From Hyphomicrobium zavarzinii ATCC 27496 (GTDB lineage: Bacteria; Pseudomonadota; Alphaproteobacteria; Rhizobiales; Hyphomicrobiaceae), in the NCBI RefSeq assembly GCF_000383415.1, contig NZ_KB911261.1, positions 124,001-188,000 of the forward strand: a stretch of 64,000 nt of DNA, read 5' to 3'. A program made the position numbers and the translations under genes. Below, in pieces: positions 1 through 7,906 of the stretch. The first letter of the stretch is position 1; each line of letters starts with the position of its first letter. Under the pieces are notes generated by a model. That model made no database searches, was not told the origin of the DNA, and saw only the letters and a list, made by a program, of their open reading frames with translations.

Positions 1-397
1 AATCGAGAACGGCGAGCGCATCCAGCAGTACGGGCGTCCCCGTCACAAGCTCGGACCAGCGGGCGCCTTCGTAGCGATCGAGACCTTTCACTCCATTCCG
101 TCCGCTGAAGCGGTCGGCTACGGATCTGTGCCCCGGCGGGAGGACGTTGACGGCAAAAGCGCGGCGGGCCTGGAGAATGGGCCAGCTCGACGCCGTCTTG
201 TTGATGCAAAAGACCAGCGCAGGCGGCTCGGCGGACAGCGAGGATACGGAGGTCGAGGTCAAACCTGTCCGCTCATCGCCCCGGCCGACGGTGATGGCGC
301 AGATACCGCCTGCGAGCTGGCGCATAGCGCTGCGGAACGTATCCGCATCGATCCCGGCGCCTCCTGCCAGAACCACCGCCTGACATCCGTTCCCCAT
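1..397 (-). CDS. Flavin reductase (DIM6/NTAB-type), 3' end beyond window
   Basis: The first 132 codons are visible on the minus strand; the C-terminus lies outside the window. The translation has the N-terminal pattern of the FMN-binding flavin reductase family: FRSAMRQLAGGICAITVG, then TGLTSTSVSSLSAEPP, then LVFCINK and FAVNVL. Such enzymes use NAD(P)H to make free reduced FMN, which a two-component monooxygenase such as SsuD consumes. The ATG at 397 is the first start after an in-frame TGA and lies 24 bases after the ssuB stop, so it is probably the last visible gene of the ssu operon. It is not the flavodoxin-fold SsuE of enterobacteria. The family is clear; the pairing with SsuD is inferred from position. 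Confidence 0.8.
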   Translation of the reverse strand, partial: MGNGCQAVVLAGGAGIDADTFRSAMRQLAGGICAITVGRGDERTGLTSTSVSSLSAEPPALVFCINKTASSWPILQARRAFAVNVLPPGHRSVADRFSGRNGVKGLDRYEGARWSELVTGTPVLLDALAVLD

Positions 398-420
398 GGC
401 CTTCGTCTTTCAGTCCCTTA

Positions 421-1254
421 TCAAGCGTCCTCGCCGGCCCGCGCGTCCTTGAAGAGCGCGTCCAGAATGCGCCCCTCGAGCGCCGCGATCTCGGCGGAGC
501 CTCGCCGGCGCGGACGCGGGATATCAACCCGAAGGTCGAGCGTGATGGCGCCGTTCTCTATCAGGAGAACGCGGTCAGCCAGCATGACCGCCTCGGCCAC
601 GTCGTGCGTCACCATGAGGGCGGTGAAGCCCTGATCGCGCCAGACCTGCTCTAGCAGATTCTGCATGGAGATGCGGGTCAGAGCGTCGAGGGCGCCGAGC
701 GGCTCGTCGAAGGCCAGCACACGTGGCTGCGAGACGAGGGCGCGGGCGAGCGCAACGCGCTGGCGCTGGCCGCCGGACAGCACCGAGGGCCACTCGCCCT
801 TCCGGTCTCCGAGCCCCACCTCGCTCAATGTCGCGAGCGCGCGCTCGCGCGCTCCTTTCTCCCTGCGGGCGCGGCCAAGCCCGACCTCCACGTTCGAAAG
901 AACCCGCGCCCAGGGTAATAGCCGCGGCTCCTGGAACATGACGCGCACAGCGCTCTTGTCGTGCTGCTCCTCGGGTGCGGCCCCATACCAGAACTCGCCG
1001 CCGGTCGGCTTGTCGAGGCCGACGAGCAGGCGCAGCAGCGTGCTCTTTCCGCAGCCGCTCTTGCCCACGATCGACACGAACTGACCCGCCGGAATGAAGA
1101 GGTCGAGCCCCTTCAGGACCTCGTTCGATCCGAACGACTTCTTGAGATCGCGAACGGTGAGGCTCAAGCCGGCCGACGATACCGGGACTGTTTCCCGCGC
1201 CTCGCGCCAATACTCGGGGGCTACCCGGCCAAGTGAAAGTGCGCCAGCGGTCAT
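421..1254 (-). CDS. ssuB: Sulfonate ABC transporter, ATP-binding protein
   Basis: This 277-residue ATPase powers import of aliphatic sulfonates through SsuC. Visible motifs are Walker [10 protein letters not shown] (about residue 64), Q-loop [10 protein letters not shown], signature [15 protein letters not shown], Walker B VLAFDEP with D-loop GALD, and the H-loop histidine in MVTHD. The Q-loop and overall length match the nitrate/sulfonate/taurine (SsuB/TauB/NrtD) subfamily. About 25 residues precede the usual start of the nucleotide-binding domain, so the true start may be slightly downstream. It lies 15 bases after ssuC and before a flavin reductase. The neighbouring ssuD makes sulfonate the likeliest substrate over nitrate or taurine. 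Confidence 0.9.
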   Translation of the reverse strand: MTAGALSLGRVAPEYWREARETVPVSSAGLSLTVRDLKKSFGSNEVLKGLDLFIPAGQFVSIVGKSGCGKSTLLRLLVGLDKPTGGEFWYGAAPEEQHDKSAVRVMFQEPRLLPWARVLSNVEVGLGRARREKGARERALATLSEVGLGDRKGEWPSVLSGGQRQRVALARALVSQPRVLAFDEPLGALDALTRISMQNLLEQVWRDQGFTALMVTHDVAEAVMLADRVLLIENGAITLDLRVDIPRPRRRGSAEIAALEGRILDALFKDARAGEDA

Positions 1255-1269
1255 TGGAGCCTCGTTCTA

Positions 1270-2052
1270 TCACTTCGATTGAAAGGCGGGATGCCAGGAG
1301 AGGCATAGCCTTTCCAGGAGCCGCGCGGTGCTGTCGGCGAGCTTGCCCAGAAGGGCGTAGATCAAGATGCTGAGCACCACGACATCCACGAGCAGGAATT
1401 CGCGCGCCTGCATGGCCATGTAGCCAATGCCGGAGGACGCCGCGATGGTCTCGGCGACGATCAACGTCAGCCACATGAAGCCGAGCGCATACCGCAAGCC
1501 GACGAAGATGGAAGGCAGCGCGCCCGGCAGGATCACCCGCCAGAACAGCTCGAAGCTCGTCATGCCGTAGGTGCGCCCCATCTCAATAAGATGGGGGTCG
1601 ACGGTGCGAATGCCATGAAGCGTATTGATGTAGATTGGAAAGAAGACGCCGAGCACGACGAGGAAGATCTTGGCGGCCTCGTCGATGCCAAACCACAGGA
1701 TCACGAGCGGGATCAGCGCCAGGTGCGGAACGTTGCGCACCATCTGCAGGAGGGTGTCGGTCGCGCGTTCGAACTTTGTCGAAAGACCGTTGGTCAATCC
1801 GAGAACGAAGCCGAAGGTGCCGCCGATCGCGAGGCCGATGAGCGCGCGCAGGCCGCTGACGCCCATGTTGACCCACAGCTCTCCCGTTGATGCGAGCCGC
1901 CACCCCGCGATGACCACTGCGGATGGAGCAGGCAAGACGCGGTTCGAGATGATGCCCCCCTGGGAAGCCGCCTCCCAAACGGCGAGCAGCCCCAGCGGCA
2001 ATAGCCACGGGACCAGCCCATCGAGGCGCCGCGATGCCCGGGGCGCGCTCAT
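1270..2052 (-). CDS. ssuC: Sulfonate ABC transporter, permease
   Basis: This 260-residue inner-membrane permease of the binding-protein-dependent transport family forms the channel for sulfonate import. Several hydrophobic segments are visible, beginning [12 protein letters not shown] near residue 15. The EAA loop that docks the ATPase is [20 protein letters not shown] (about residues 158-177). Its ATG overlaps the ssuD stop codon in an ATGA arrangement, indicating translational coupling. Length and the RVLPAPSAV motif after the first helix match SsuC/TauC proteins. Substrate is assigned from the adjacent monooxygenase gene. Confidence 0.9.
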   Translation of the reverse strand: MSAPRASRRLDGLVPWLLPLGLLAVWEAASQGGIISNRVLPAPSAVVIAGWRLASTGELWVNMGVSGLRALIGLAIGGTFGFVLGLTNGLSTKFERATDTLLQMVRNVPHLALIPLVILWFGIDEAAKIFLVVLGVFFPIYINTLHGIRTVDPHLIEMGRTYGMTSFELFWRVILPGALPSIFVGLRYALGFMWLTLIVAETIAASSGIGYMAMQAREFLLVDVVVLSILIYALLGKLADSTARLLERLCLSWHPAFQSK

Positions 2053-3221
2053 GACTGAGCGGCCTGCTTTTCGGGCAGGATGTCGTTGGCGATGGTCTCG
2101 CCGAACGGTCCGGTGTTGACCTTGGCCGTGAAGGTCTGCTTCGCGTGCGAGAGCGGCAACAGCGGGAAGACAAGCTCGGCGAAGCGGTAAGCTTCCTCGA
2201 GATGCGGGTATCCGGAGAGGATGAAGGTATCGATGCCGATATCGATGTACTCCTTGATCCGGGCTGCGACCGTTTCTGGATCACCCACGAGCGCCGTGCC
2301 TGCACCGCCGCGCACGAGGCCGACGCCCGCCCACAGGTTCGGGCTCACCTCGAGCTTGCCGCGGTCTCCGCCGTGGAGCGCGCTCATGCGCTGCTGGCCG
2401 ACGGAATCCATGCGGGAGAAGATCTTCTGGGCTGCCGCGATGGTGTCGTTGCTGACATAGGAGATCAGCTTATCCGCAGCCTTCCACGCGGCTTCGCTCG
2501 TTTCGCGCACGATGACGTGAAGACGAATGCCGAAGCTCACATCGCGGCCCTTGGCCCGCGCCGCCGCTTTCACCTGCTCGACCTTCCTCGCGACATCGGC
2601 AGGCGGCTCACCCCAGGTCAGATACTTGTCGACGCTGCTGGCGGCCACATCGATGCCAGCCGCGGACGAGCCGCCGAAATAAAGAGGAATCCCGCCTGGC
2701 TGAACCGACGGGAACAACACGCGCCCCTCCTCCACCGAGATGTGCTTGCCGGTGTAGTTGACCGTCTCCCCGGCGAGCAGCCGCTTGAAGATGTCGAGGA
2801 ACTCCTGCGTCAGCTCATAGCGCTCGGTGTGGCCGAGGAAGAGACCGTCGCCCTTGTTCTCGACCGGATCACCGCCGGTCACGATGTTGATCAGAAGCCG
2901 TCCGTTCGAGATCCTGTCGAACGTCGCGGCCATTCTGGCCGCGACGGTGACCGACGTGAGACCCGGACGGGCCGCGACGAGATACTTCAGGCGCTCCGTA
3001 TGAGGGGCGATCGCGGACGCGACCACCCAGGAGTCCTCGCAGCTCCGCCCGGTGGGCAGCAGGACCCCATAGTAGCCGAGATCGTCGGCTGCTTGAGCGA
3101 CCTGGCGCAAATATTTGAAGTCGGCCGCCCGCGCGCCAATCGACGTGCCGAGGTATCGGCCTTCGCCGTGAGTGGGCAGGAACCAGAGAACATTGGCCCT
3201 TTGGGCGGCCGTCTTGCTCAT
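2049..3221 (-). CDS. ssuD: FMNH2-dependent alkanesulfonate monooxygenase
   Basis: SsuD cleaves alkanesulfonates to aldehyde and sulfite using reduced FMN and O2, releasing sulfur for assimilation. The 390-residue product resembles E. coli SsuD along its whole length: [13 protein letters not shown] at the start, [10 protein letters not shown] (the cysteine equivalent to the one studied in E. coli), [53 protein letters not shown] and [11 protein letters not shown]. An upstream in-frame extension to 3443 is rejected because it reads through ssuA in another frame. The ATG at 3221 overlaps the ssuA stop (ATGA) and begins where family members begin. Reduced flavin probably comes from the reductase at the window's left edge. 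Confidence 0.95.
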   Translation of the reverse strand: MSKTAAQRANVLWFLPTHGEGRYLGTSIGARAADFKYLRQVAQAADDLGYYGVLLPTGRSCEDSWVVASAIAPHTERLKYLVAARPGLTSVTVAARMAATFDRISNGRLLINIVTGGDPVENKGDGLFLGHTERYELTQEFLDIFKRLLAGETVNYTGKHISVEEGRVLFPSVQPGGIPLYFGGSSAAGIDVAASSVDKYLTWGEPPADVARKVEQVKAAARAKGRDVSFGIRLHVIVRETSEAAWKAADKLISYVSNDTIAAAQKIFSRMDSVGQQRMSALHGGDRGKLEVSPNLWAGVGLVRGGAGTALVGDPETVAARIKEYIDIGIDTFILSGYPHLEEAYRFAELVFPLLPLSHAKQTFTAKVNTGPFGETIANDILPEKQAAQS

Positions 3222-4168
3222 GAGCCGGCCCTCCAGACGATCTCGTCGACCTTGATGGTCTTCGGGATCAGCCCGAGCGAATGGAACAGGTCGCCGATCT
3301 TCTGCTGCTCCTCGATCACCTTCGCATCGAGCGGCTTCACGCCATAGGACTGCCGCTTGAGCGCCGTCTCGAGAATTGCCGCGGGGACGCCGGTTCCGGG
3401 CGCCAACTGCTCGGCTGCCGCCTTCGGATCCTGCCTGACCCACTCGTTGACGGCGTTGAGCTCGGCCAGCACCACCTCGATCGCCTTGGCGTGCTTCTCC
3501 ACCGCAGACTTGCCCGCGAGATAGAACTGATGGTTGGACACGATACCCGTTCCATCCTGAAGAACGCGAGCGTTGGCGGTCGCCTCCGCCGAGGCATAGA
3601 AGGGGTCCCAGATCGACCAGGCGTCCACCTTGCCGCTCTCGAACGCGGCGCGGGCATCGGCGGGCGCCAGATGCACCGGCTCGAACTCGCCATACTTCAC
3701 GCCGGCTTTCTCGAGCGCCTTTACGGCGAAATAGTTCGCGTTCGATCCCTTGGCGTAGGCGACCTTCTTGCCCTTGAGCTCGGCCACCGATTTGATGGGG
3801 CTGTCCTTCGGTACGAGAATAGCCTCACCACCCGGTGCCGGCGGCTCGTGAGCGACATAGACGATGGCACTGCCGGCCGCCTGGGCGAACACGGGCGGGG
3901 CTTCGCCCGTGTGCCCGAAATCAATCGCGCCTGCGTTGATCGCCTCCAGCAACGGCGGGCCGAACGGGAACTCCGCCCAGGTGACCTTGTAGCCGATGGC
4001 CTCGAGCTTGGGCTCCAGCGTGCCCTTCGCCTTCAACAGGATGACGTTGCCGTACTTCTGATAGCCGATGCGGATAACCTTATCCTCGGCGGAGGCGGAG
4101 AGTGCCGTGCTGCCAAGCGCGAGCGCGCCGAGCGCCAGCGCGCCAAACCCTCTGCGGGTGAAGCTCAT
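3218..4168 (-). CDS. ssuA: Aliphatic sulfonate-binding periplasmic protein
   Basis: This 316-residue periplasmic binding protein delivers sulfonates to SsuBC. The N-terminus [19 protein letters not shown] followed by a small-residue stretch ending ASA is a signal peptide; the TRRGFG segment resembles a twin-arginine signal. The mature part has the SsuA/TauA pattern: [44 protein letters not shown]-like segment, [16 protein letters not shown], and [10 protein letters not shown]. It is the first gene of the ssu operon and is separated from the divergent flavoprotein gene by a 364-base regulatory region. The order ssuA-ssuD-ssuC-ssuB with overlaps argues for one transcript. Confidence 0.92.
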   Translation of the reverse strand: MSFTRRGFGALALGALALGSTALSASAEDKVIRIGYQKYGNVILLKAKGTLEPKLEAIGYKVTWAEFPFGPPLLEAINAGAIDFGHTGEAPPVFAQAAGSAIVYVAHEPPAPGGEAILVPKDSPIKSVAELKGKKVAYAKGSNANYFAVKALEKAGVKYGEFEPVHLAPADARAAFESGKVDAWSIWDPFYASAEATANARVLQDGTGIVSNHQFYLAGKSAVEKHAKAIEVVLAELNAVNEWVRQDPKAAAEQLAPGTGVPAAILETALKRQSYGVKPLDAKVIEEQQKIGDLFHSLGLIPKTIKVDEIVWRAGS

Positions 4169-4532
4169 GTTCGAATTCCTTCGATGAAACTGGGTTTTCA
4201 GGTGGCGGATGGGCCGGATGACGCGGCCGGCGTTGCTCAGACGCCCCTACATCGGCTCTGAAATGAGACCGGGAAACTGCGATGTCCCGTCATGTGCGAT
4301 CGTCCTTCCCTCTACGCCTCGGCTGCGCGACCTCGCGTGTGGCGCGGTGAAAAGATGCGATCTGATGTGCATCGGCGTCTACCAACTATTTCCTCGATAC
4401 TTATTCCTCATGCTGGAGAAGGCCGCGCCTCACGCATACACGGAATAAGCTCATCAGAATTTTTTCGTTAGGCTCCGCCCGGCGTGTCACTACCTTCGCG
4501 CGGATTGCATCAAACGAAACGAGAGAGACGCA
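4169..4532. promoter_or_regulatory. Divergent intergenic region between ssuA and the flavoprotein gene
   Basis: This 364-base non-coding gap separates two divergent transcripts that both look related to sulfonate use, so it should hold both promoters. The right half (about 4380-4465) is clearly more AT-rich than its surroundings, as expected for a promoter. I found no binding site that I can assign to a named regulator. Confidence 0.45.
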
Positions 4533-6299
4533 GTGGCCCTTGATGAATTCGTCGACCGCACCTCCGAGGTTACCTGTGACGTTCTCGTGCTCGGAGGCGG
4601 AACTGCAGGGCCCATGGCCGCGCTCAAAGCCAAGCTGCGCAATCCCAACGCCAAGGTGATCCTGCTCGAAAAGGCGAACGTGAAGCGCTCAGGCGCGATC
4701 TCCATGGGGATGGACGGCCTCAACAACGCGGTCATCCCTGGGCACGCGACGCCGGAGCAGTACACGCGCGAGATCACCATCGCCAACGATGGCATCGTCG
4801 ACCAGAAGCCCGTGCTCAAATATGCCGAACGCTGCTACGGCATCATCGAGGAGCTGGATCGCTACGGCATCCGATTCCAGAAGAACGAGAATGGCGACTT
4901 TGCCGTCAAGAAGGTCCATCATCTTGGAACCTACGTGTTGCCGATGCCCAACGGCGACACAGTGAAGAAAGCGCTCTACCGGCAGCTTCGGCGCGCGCAA
5001 CTTCTGATCTCGAACCGCTTCATGGCCACGCGCCTGCTCACGGGCTCCGACGGGCGAATTGCGGGGGCGATCGCCGTCAATACGAGAACAGCGGAATTCC
5101 TGATCATCCGCGCCAAAGCCGTCATCCTCTGCATGGGAGCGGCCGGGCGGCTCGGGCTGCCGACATCGGGCTACATGTTCGGCACCTACGAGAATGCGAC
5201 CAACTCGGGCGACGGATACGCGATGGCCTACCACGCAGGCGCCAAGCTAGCCAATCTCGAGTGCTTCCAGATCAATCCGCTGATCAAGGACTACAACGGT
5301 CCTGCCTGCGCCTATGTCGCCGGACCGTTTGGTGCCTTCACGGCCAACAGCGAGGGCACGCGCTTCATCAATTGCGACTACTGGTCCGGGCAGATGATGC
5401 TCGAGTTCTACAACGAGCTCCAGTCGGGCAAGGGGCCGGTGTTCCTCAAGCTCAATCATCTGCACGAGAACACCATCTCCGAGATCGAGAGCATTCTGCA
5501 CAAGGTGGAGCGGCCCTCGCGCGGTAAATTCCACGAAGGCCGCGGCACGGACTACCGCAGCGACATGATCGAGATGCACATCTCGGAGATCGGCTTCTGC
5601 TCGGGCCACAGCGCCTCAGGTGTGTTCGTGGACGAGTTCGCGCGCACGACGGTTCCGGGCCTCTATGCGGCCGGCGACATGGCAAGCGTGCCGCACAGCT
5701 ACATGCTGGGGGCGTTCACCAATGGCTCGATCGCGGGCGAGCATGCCGCCGACTTCGCGGGAGAGATCGACCATGCCGAGATCGATCCCGGGCAGGTCGA
5801 GCGGGAACGTGCCCGCGTGCTCGCGCCGACACAGCGTGACAACGGGATTCCGCCCAACCAAGTGGAATACAAGACACGCCGACTGGTCAACGACTACCTG
5901 CAGCCGCCCAAGGTTCCGCGCAAATACCGCCTCGCGCAGGATCGCTTCGCAGAAATGCGCGAGGATCTCGAAACCGGCATGGTCGCGCGCAACTCGCACG
6001 AGTTGCTGCGGGCGCTAGAAGCCTCTTCCATTCTCGATTGTGCGGACATGGCGGCCGCCGCCTCTCTGTTCCGCACCGAGAGCCGCTGGGGTCTCTACCA
6101 TCTCCGCACCGACTATCCCGAGAGGAACGATGCGGATTGGCTCTGCCACACACTGCTCGGCAAGACGGACGGGCGGATGACTGTCGAGAAGCGTGCGATC
6201 GATCCCTACATCGTACCGATCGCAGACAGTGAGAAGGATCTCTACTACCGGCAGCGCATGACGCCGCTCGAAGGCGCCGAGCAGAGGACGGCTACGTGA
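4533..6299 (+). CDS. AprA/AsfA-like FAD-dependent oxidoreductase
   Basis: This 588-residue flavoprotein belongs to the fumarate reductase / adenylylsulfate reductase alpha superfamily. It has a dinucleotide-binding motif LVLGGGTAGPMAALKAK (about residues 19-35), the AprA-like KRSGAISMGMDGLNN segment, GDGYAMAYHAGAKLANLE, and the C-terminal FAD loop FARTTVPGLYAAGDMA. Related flavoproteins are known next to sulfonate genes; AsfA, implicated with ferredoxin AsfB in arylsulfonate desulfurisation in Pseudomonas, is the closest named candidate I can suggest. Its position divergent from ssuADCB supports a sulfur role. The start is GTG. Its stop overlaps the ATG of the HEAT-repeat gene by one base, so the two are coupled. 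The exact reaction is unknown. Confidence 0.7.
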   Translation: MALDEFVDRTSEVTCDVLVLGGGTAGPMAALKAKLRNPNAKVILLEKANVKRSGAISMGMDGLNNAVIPGHATPEQYTREITIANDGIVDQKPVLKYAERCYGIIEELDRYGIRFQKNENGDFAVKKVHHLGTYVLPMPNGDTVKKALYRQLRRAQLLISNRFMATRLLTGSDGRIAGAIAVNTRTAEFLIIRAKAVILCMGAAGRLGLPTSGYMFGTYENATNSGDGYAMAYHAGAKLANLECFQINPLIKDYNGPACAYVAGPFGAFTANSEGTRFINCDYWSGQMMLEFYNELQSGKGPVFLKLNHLHENTISEIESILHKVERPSRGKFHEGRGTDYRSDMIEMHISEIGFCSGHSASGVFVDEFARTTVPGLYAAGDMASVPHSYMLGAFTNGSIAGEHAADFAGEIDHAEIDPGQVERERARVLAPTQRDNGIPPNQVEYKTRRLVNDYLQPPKVPRKYRLAQDRFAEMREDLETGMVARNSHELLRALEASSILDCADMAAAASLFRTESRWGLYHLRTDYPERNDADWLCHTLLGKTDGRMTVEKRAIDPYIVPIADSEKDLYYRQRMTPLEGAEQRTAT

Positions 6300-7279
6300 T
6301 GTCGAACCTGTTTGAGGAATTCGTCGATCTCGACGAGCTTGCCGACGACATCTCATCCGACGATCCGTCCCACCGCCGCGTCGCCGTGCTTGCTCTTGCG
6401 GACAGCGGCGTGCCGGAAGCCGTCTCGCTGTTGAGCCGTCTCGTTCGCGATCCGGATGCGGACGTGCGCCGGCAGGTGGCGATTGGGCTCGGAACGTTCG
6501 ACGGGCCGATCGTCGCGGATAACCTGGTCGCTCTGGTTCGTGACGCCGACACCGGAGTTGCAACGGCCGCAGCGGACAGCCTCGCGGAGCTCAAGGATCC
6601 GGCGTCCGCGCCGCGCCTCGTGGATGCGCTCGCGGATCCCTCTCCTTTCGTTCGCGGCGCGGTGCTGAGGAGCCTCAAGGAGCTTCGCTCTCCCCATGCC
6701 TGGGGGCCAGCGCTCGAGGCACTTAAGGACAGCGATGCGAGCGTACGCGTTCAGGCCGTCGGCGTGATCGGCTATCTCAAGCGCGAGGACACCGTGCCCG
6801 CGCTTCAGGCGGTGGCGAGAGATTCCGATCCGCTGGTGCGCCGCGCTGCCGTGGCGGCTCTCGGCTTCTCGCGCACGGCAGGCGCGGGCGCGACACTTGC
6901 GCGTGCAGTTTCCGATTCCGATTGGGTGGTGCGCGAAAGTGCGGCCGAGACACTCGGCATCAGCAAGGCCGACGCCATAGACGTGACCCCGTTGATCGAG
7001 GCGCTCGGTGACGACTACTGGCAGGTGCGGCTCAAGGCCGTGCGCAGTCTCGGCCAGCGCGCCGTCGGCGAGGCGGCGCTTCGCATTGCGCAAAGCCTCA
7101 CGCATCCGGAGCCGAACCTGCGCAAGGAGGCGGCTGCAGCGCTCGGGCAGATCGCGCGGCCTGAAACGCGCCCGTTCCTGGAAGAGGCTGCACTCGATCC
7201 CGACGCTGACGTCCGCAAGAACGTCCGATGGGCGCTGTCGCGGCTCGACGCCGCCGCCTCGGAATCGCAACCGAGCTAG
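6299..7279 (+). CDS. HEAT-repeat (PBS lyase-type) protein
   Basis: This 326-residue soluble protein is built of about nine helical repeats of roughly 31 residues with the pattern DPDADVRRQVAIGLG, DPSPFVRGAVLRSL, DSDPLVRRAAVAALG, HPEPNLRKEAAAALG and DPDADVRKNVRWAL. Such repeats form a curved scaffold for protein-protein contact and have no catalytic site. I chose the ATG at 6299 over the GTG at 6296 because it overlaps the preceding TGA and has a GAGGA Shine-Dalgarno. It is translationally coupled to the AprA-like flavoprotein and presumably binds it or its electron donor; that is inference. No ferredoxin gene follows. Confidence 0.85.
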   Translation: MSNLFEEFVDLDELADDISSDDPSHRRVAVLALADSGVPEAVSLLSRLVRDPDADVRRQVAIGLGTFDGPIVADNLVALVRDADTGVATAAADSLAELKDPASAPRLVDALADPSPFVRGAVLRSLKELRSPHAWGPALEALKDSDASVRVQAVGVIGYLKREDTVPALQAVARDSDPLVRRAAVAALGFSRTAGAGATLARAVSDSDWVVRESAAETLGISKADAIDVTPLIEALGDDYWQVRLKAVRSLGQRAVGEAALRIAQSLTHPEPNLRKEAAAALGQIARPETRPFLEEAALDPDADVRKNVRWALSRLDAAASESQPS

Positions 7280-7387
7280 GCTCGGTCATCCCACCAGCAA
7301 TCGCGCGCGAAATGCCATTCGCAGCGGGGGGCTGCGACACGGCGTTTGCTTGATTTGCGGTCAACCTGCACGCATATTGACCAGCGC

Positions 7388-7438
7388 GAGGCCACGACCT
7401 CCCCCACCATGGGCATTTCATTTCCGGGACGGCCCGGA
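7388..7438 (+). promoter_or_regulatory. Candidate guanidine-II (mini-ykkC) riboswitch upstream of sugE
   Basis: Guanidine-II riboswitches are two small hairpins with ACGR loops ahead of SMR exporter genes. Here 7423-7438 is a 6-bp GC-rich stem (TCCGGG/CCCGGA) closed by an exact ACGG loop. About 30 bases upstream, GAGG (7388-7391) and CCTC (7398-7401) flank CCACGA, which contains ACGA but has two extra Cs, so the first hairpin is imperfect. The CCTCC at 7398-7402 could pair with the GGAGG of the sugE ribosome-binding site (7446-7453), giving a plausible off state. Hairpin 2 and gene context support the call; hairpin 1 weakens it. Confidence 0.6.
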
Positions 7439-7458
7439 CCGACATGGAGGAGGCTCCT

Positions 7459-7770
7459 ATGGCCTGGATTTATCTGATCATCGCGGGTGTTCTCGAGGTC
7501 GTCTGGGCTTACGCGATGAAGCAATCCGACGGCTTCACCCGCTTTGGCCCCACCGCCGTCACCATCGTCACCATGCTCGCAAGCTTCGCCCTTCTGGCCG
7601 CCGCCATGAGAGCGCTGCCGCTCGGGACCGCCTATCCAGTCTGGACAGGTATTGGTGCGGTCGGCACCTTCATCGTCGGCGCCTTCTTTCTCGGCGAGTC
7701 GCTCGATGCGCTTCGTGTGACCGCGGCCGCGCTGATCCTGACCGGCCTCGTGCTGATGAAAATCGCCTAG
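7459..7770 (+). CDS. sugE: SMR family exporter SugE/Gdx (guanidinium/quaternary ammonium)
   Basis: This 103-residue protein has the four transmembrane helices of the small multidrug resistance family: MAWIYLIIAGVLEVVWAYAMK with the essential membrane glutamate (E13), then helices around TIVTMLASFALLAAAM, YPVWTGIGAVGTFIVG, and VTAAALILTGLVLMKIA. The EVVWAYAMK segment fits the SugE/Gdx subtype, many of which export guanidinium in exchange for protons. The in-frame ATG at 7444 is rejected because GGAGGAGG at 7446-7453 is an ideal ribosome-binding site for the ATG at 7459. The upstream hairpins fit guanidine control. Confidence 0.9.
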   Translation: MAWIYLIIAGVLEVVWAYAMKQSDGFTRFGPTAVTIVTMLASFALLAAAMRALPLGTAYPVWTGIGAVGTFIVGAFFLGESLDALRVTAAALILTGLVLMKIA

Positions 7771-7810
7771 GCGACCACCTTTTCCCGCTCAACCCTCCTG
7801 ACGCGCGCAT

Positions 7811-7843
7811 AAAAAAGGACACCTCAAGCGACTTGAGGTGTCC
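7811..7843 (-). terminator. Intrinsic terminator of the methylamine operon
   Basis: A perfect 12-bp inverted repeat, GGACACCTCAAG (7817-7828) and CTTGAGGTGTCC (7832-7843), with a CGA loop is followed on the minus strand by six Ts (7811-7816). It lies about 64 bases past the tdm stop and is a good rho-independent terminator for that operon. It may also stop sugE transcripts, though with no T-run on the plus side. Confidence 0.85.
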
Positions 7844-7906
7844 AGGCAATCCACAGCGCACATACCGTGGAGGGGAGTTGCTTTGGCCAAGGGACGGGGC
7901 GCGCCG

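Noticed and set aside
3222-3443. N-terminal extension of ssuD
   Set aside because: It reads out-of-frame through ssuA, and family members start at the ATG at 3221, which overlaps the ssuA stop.
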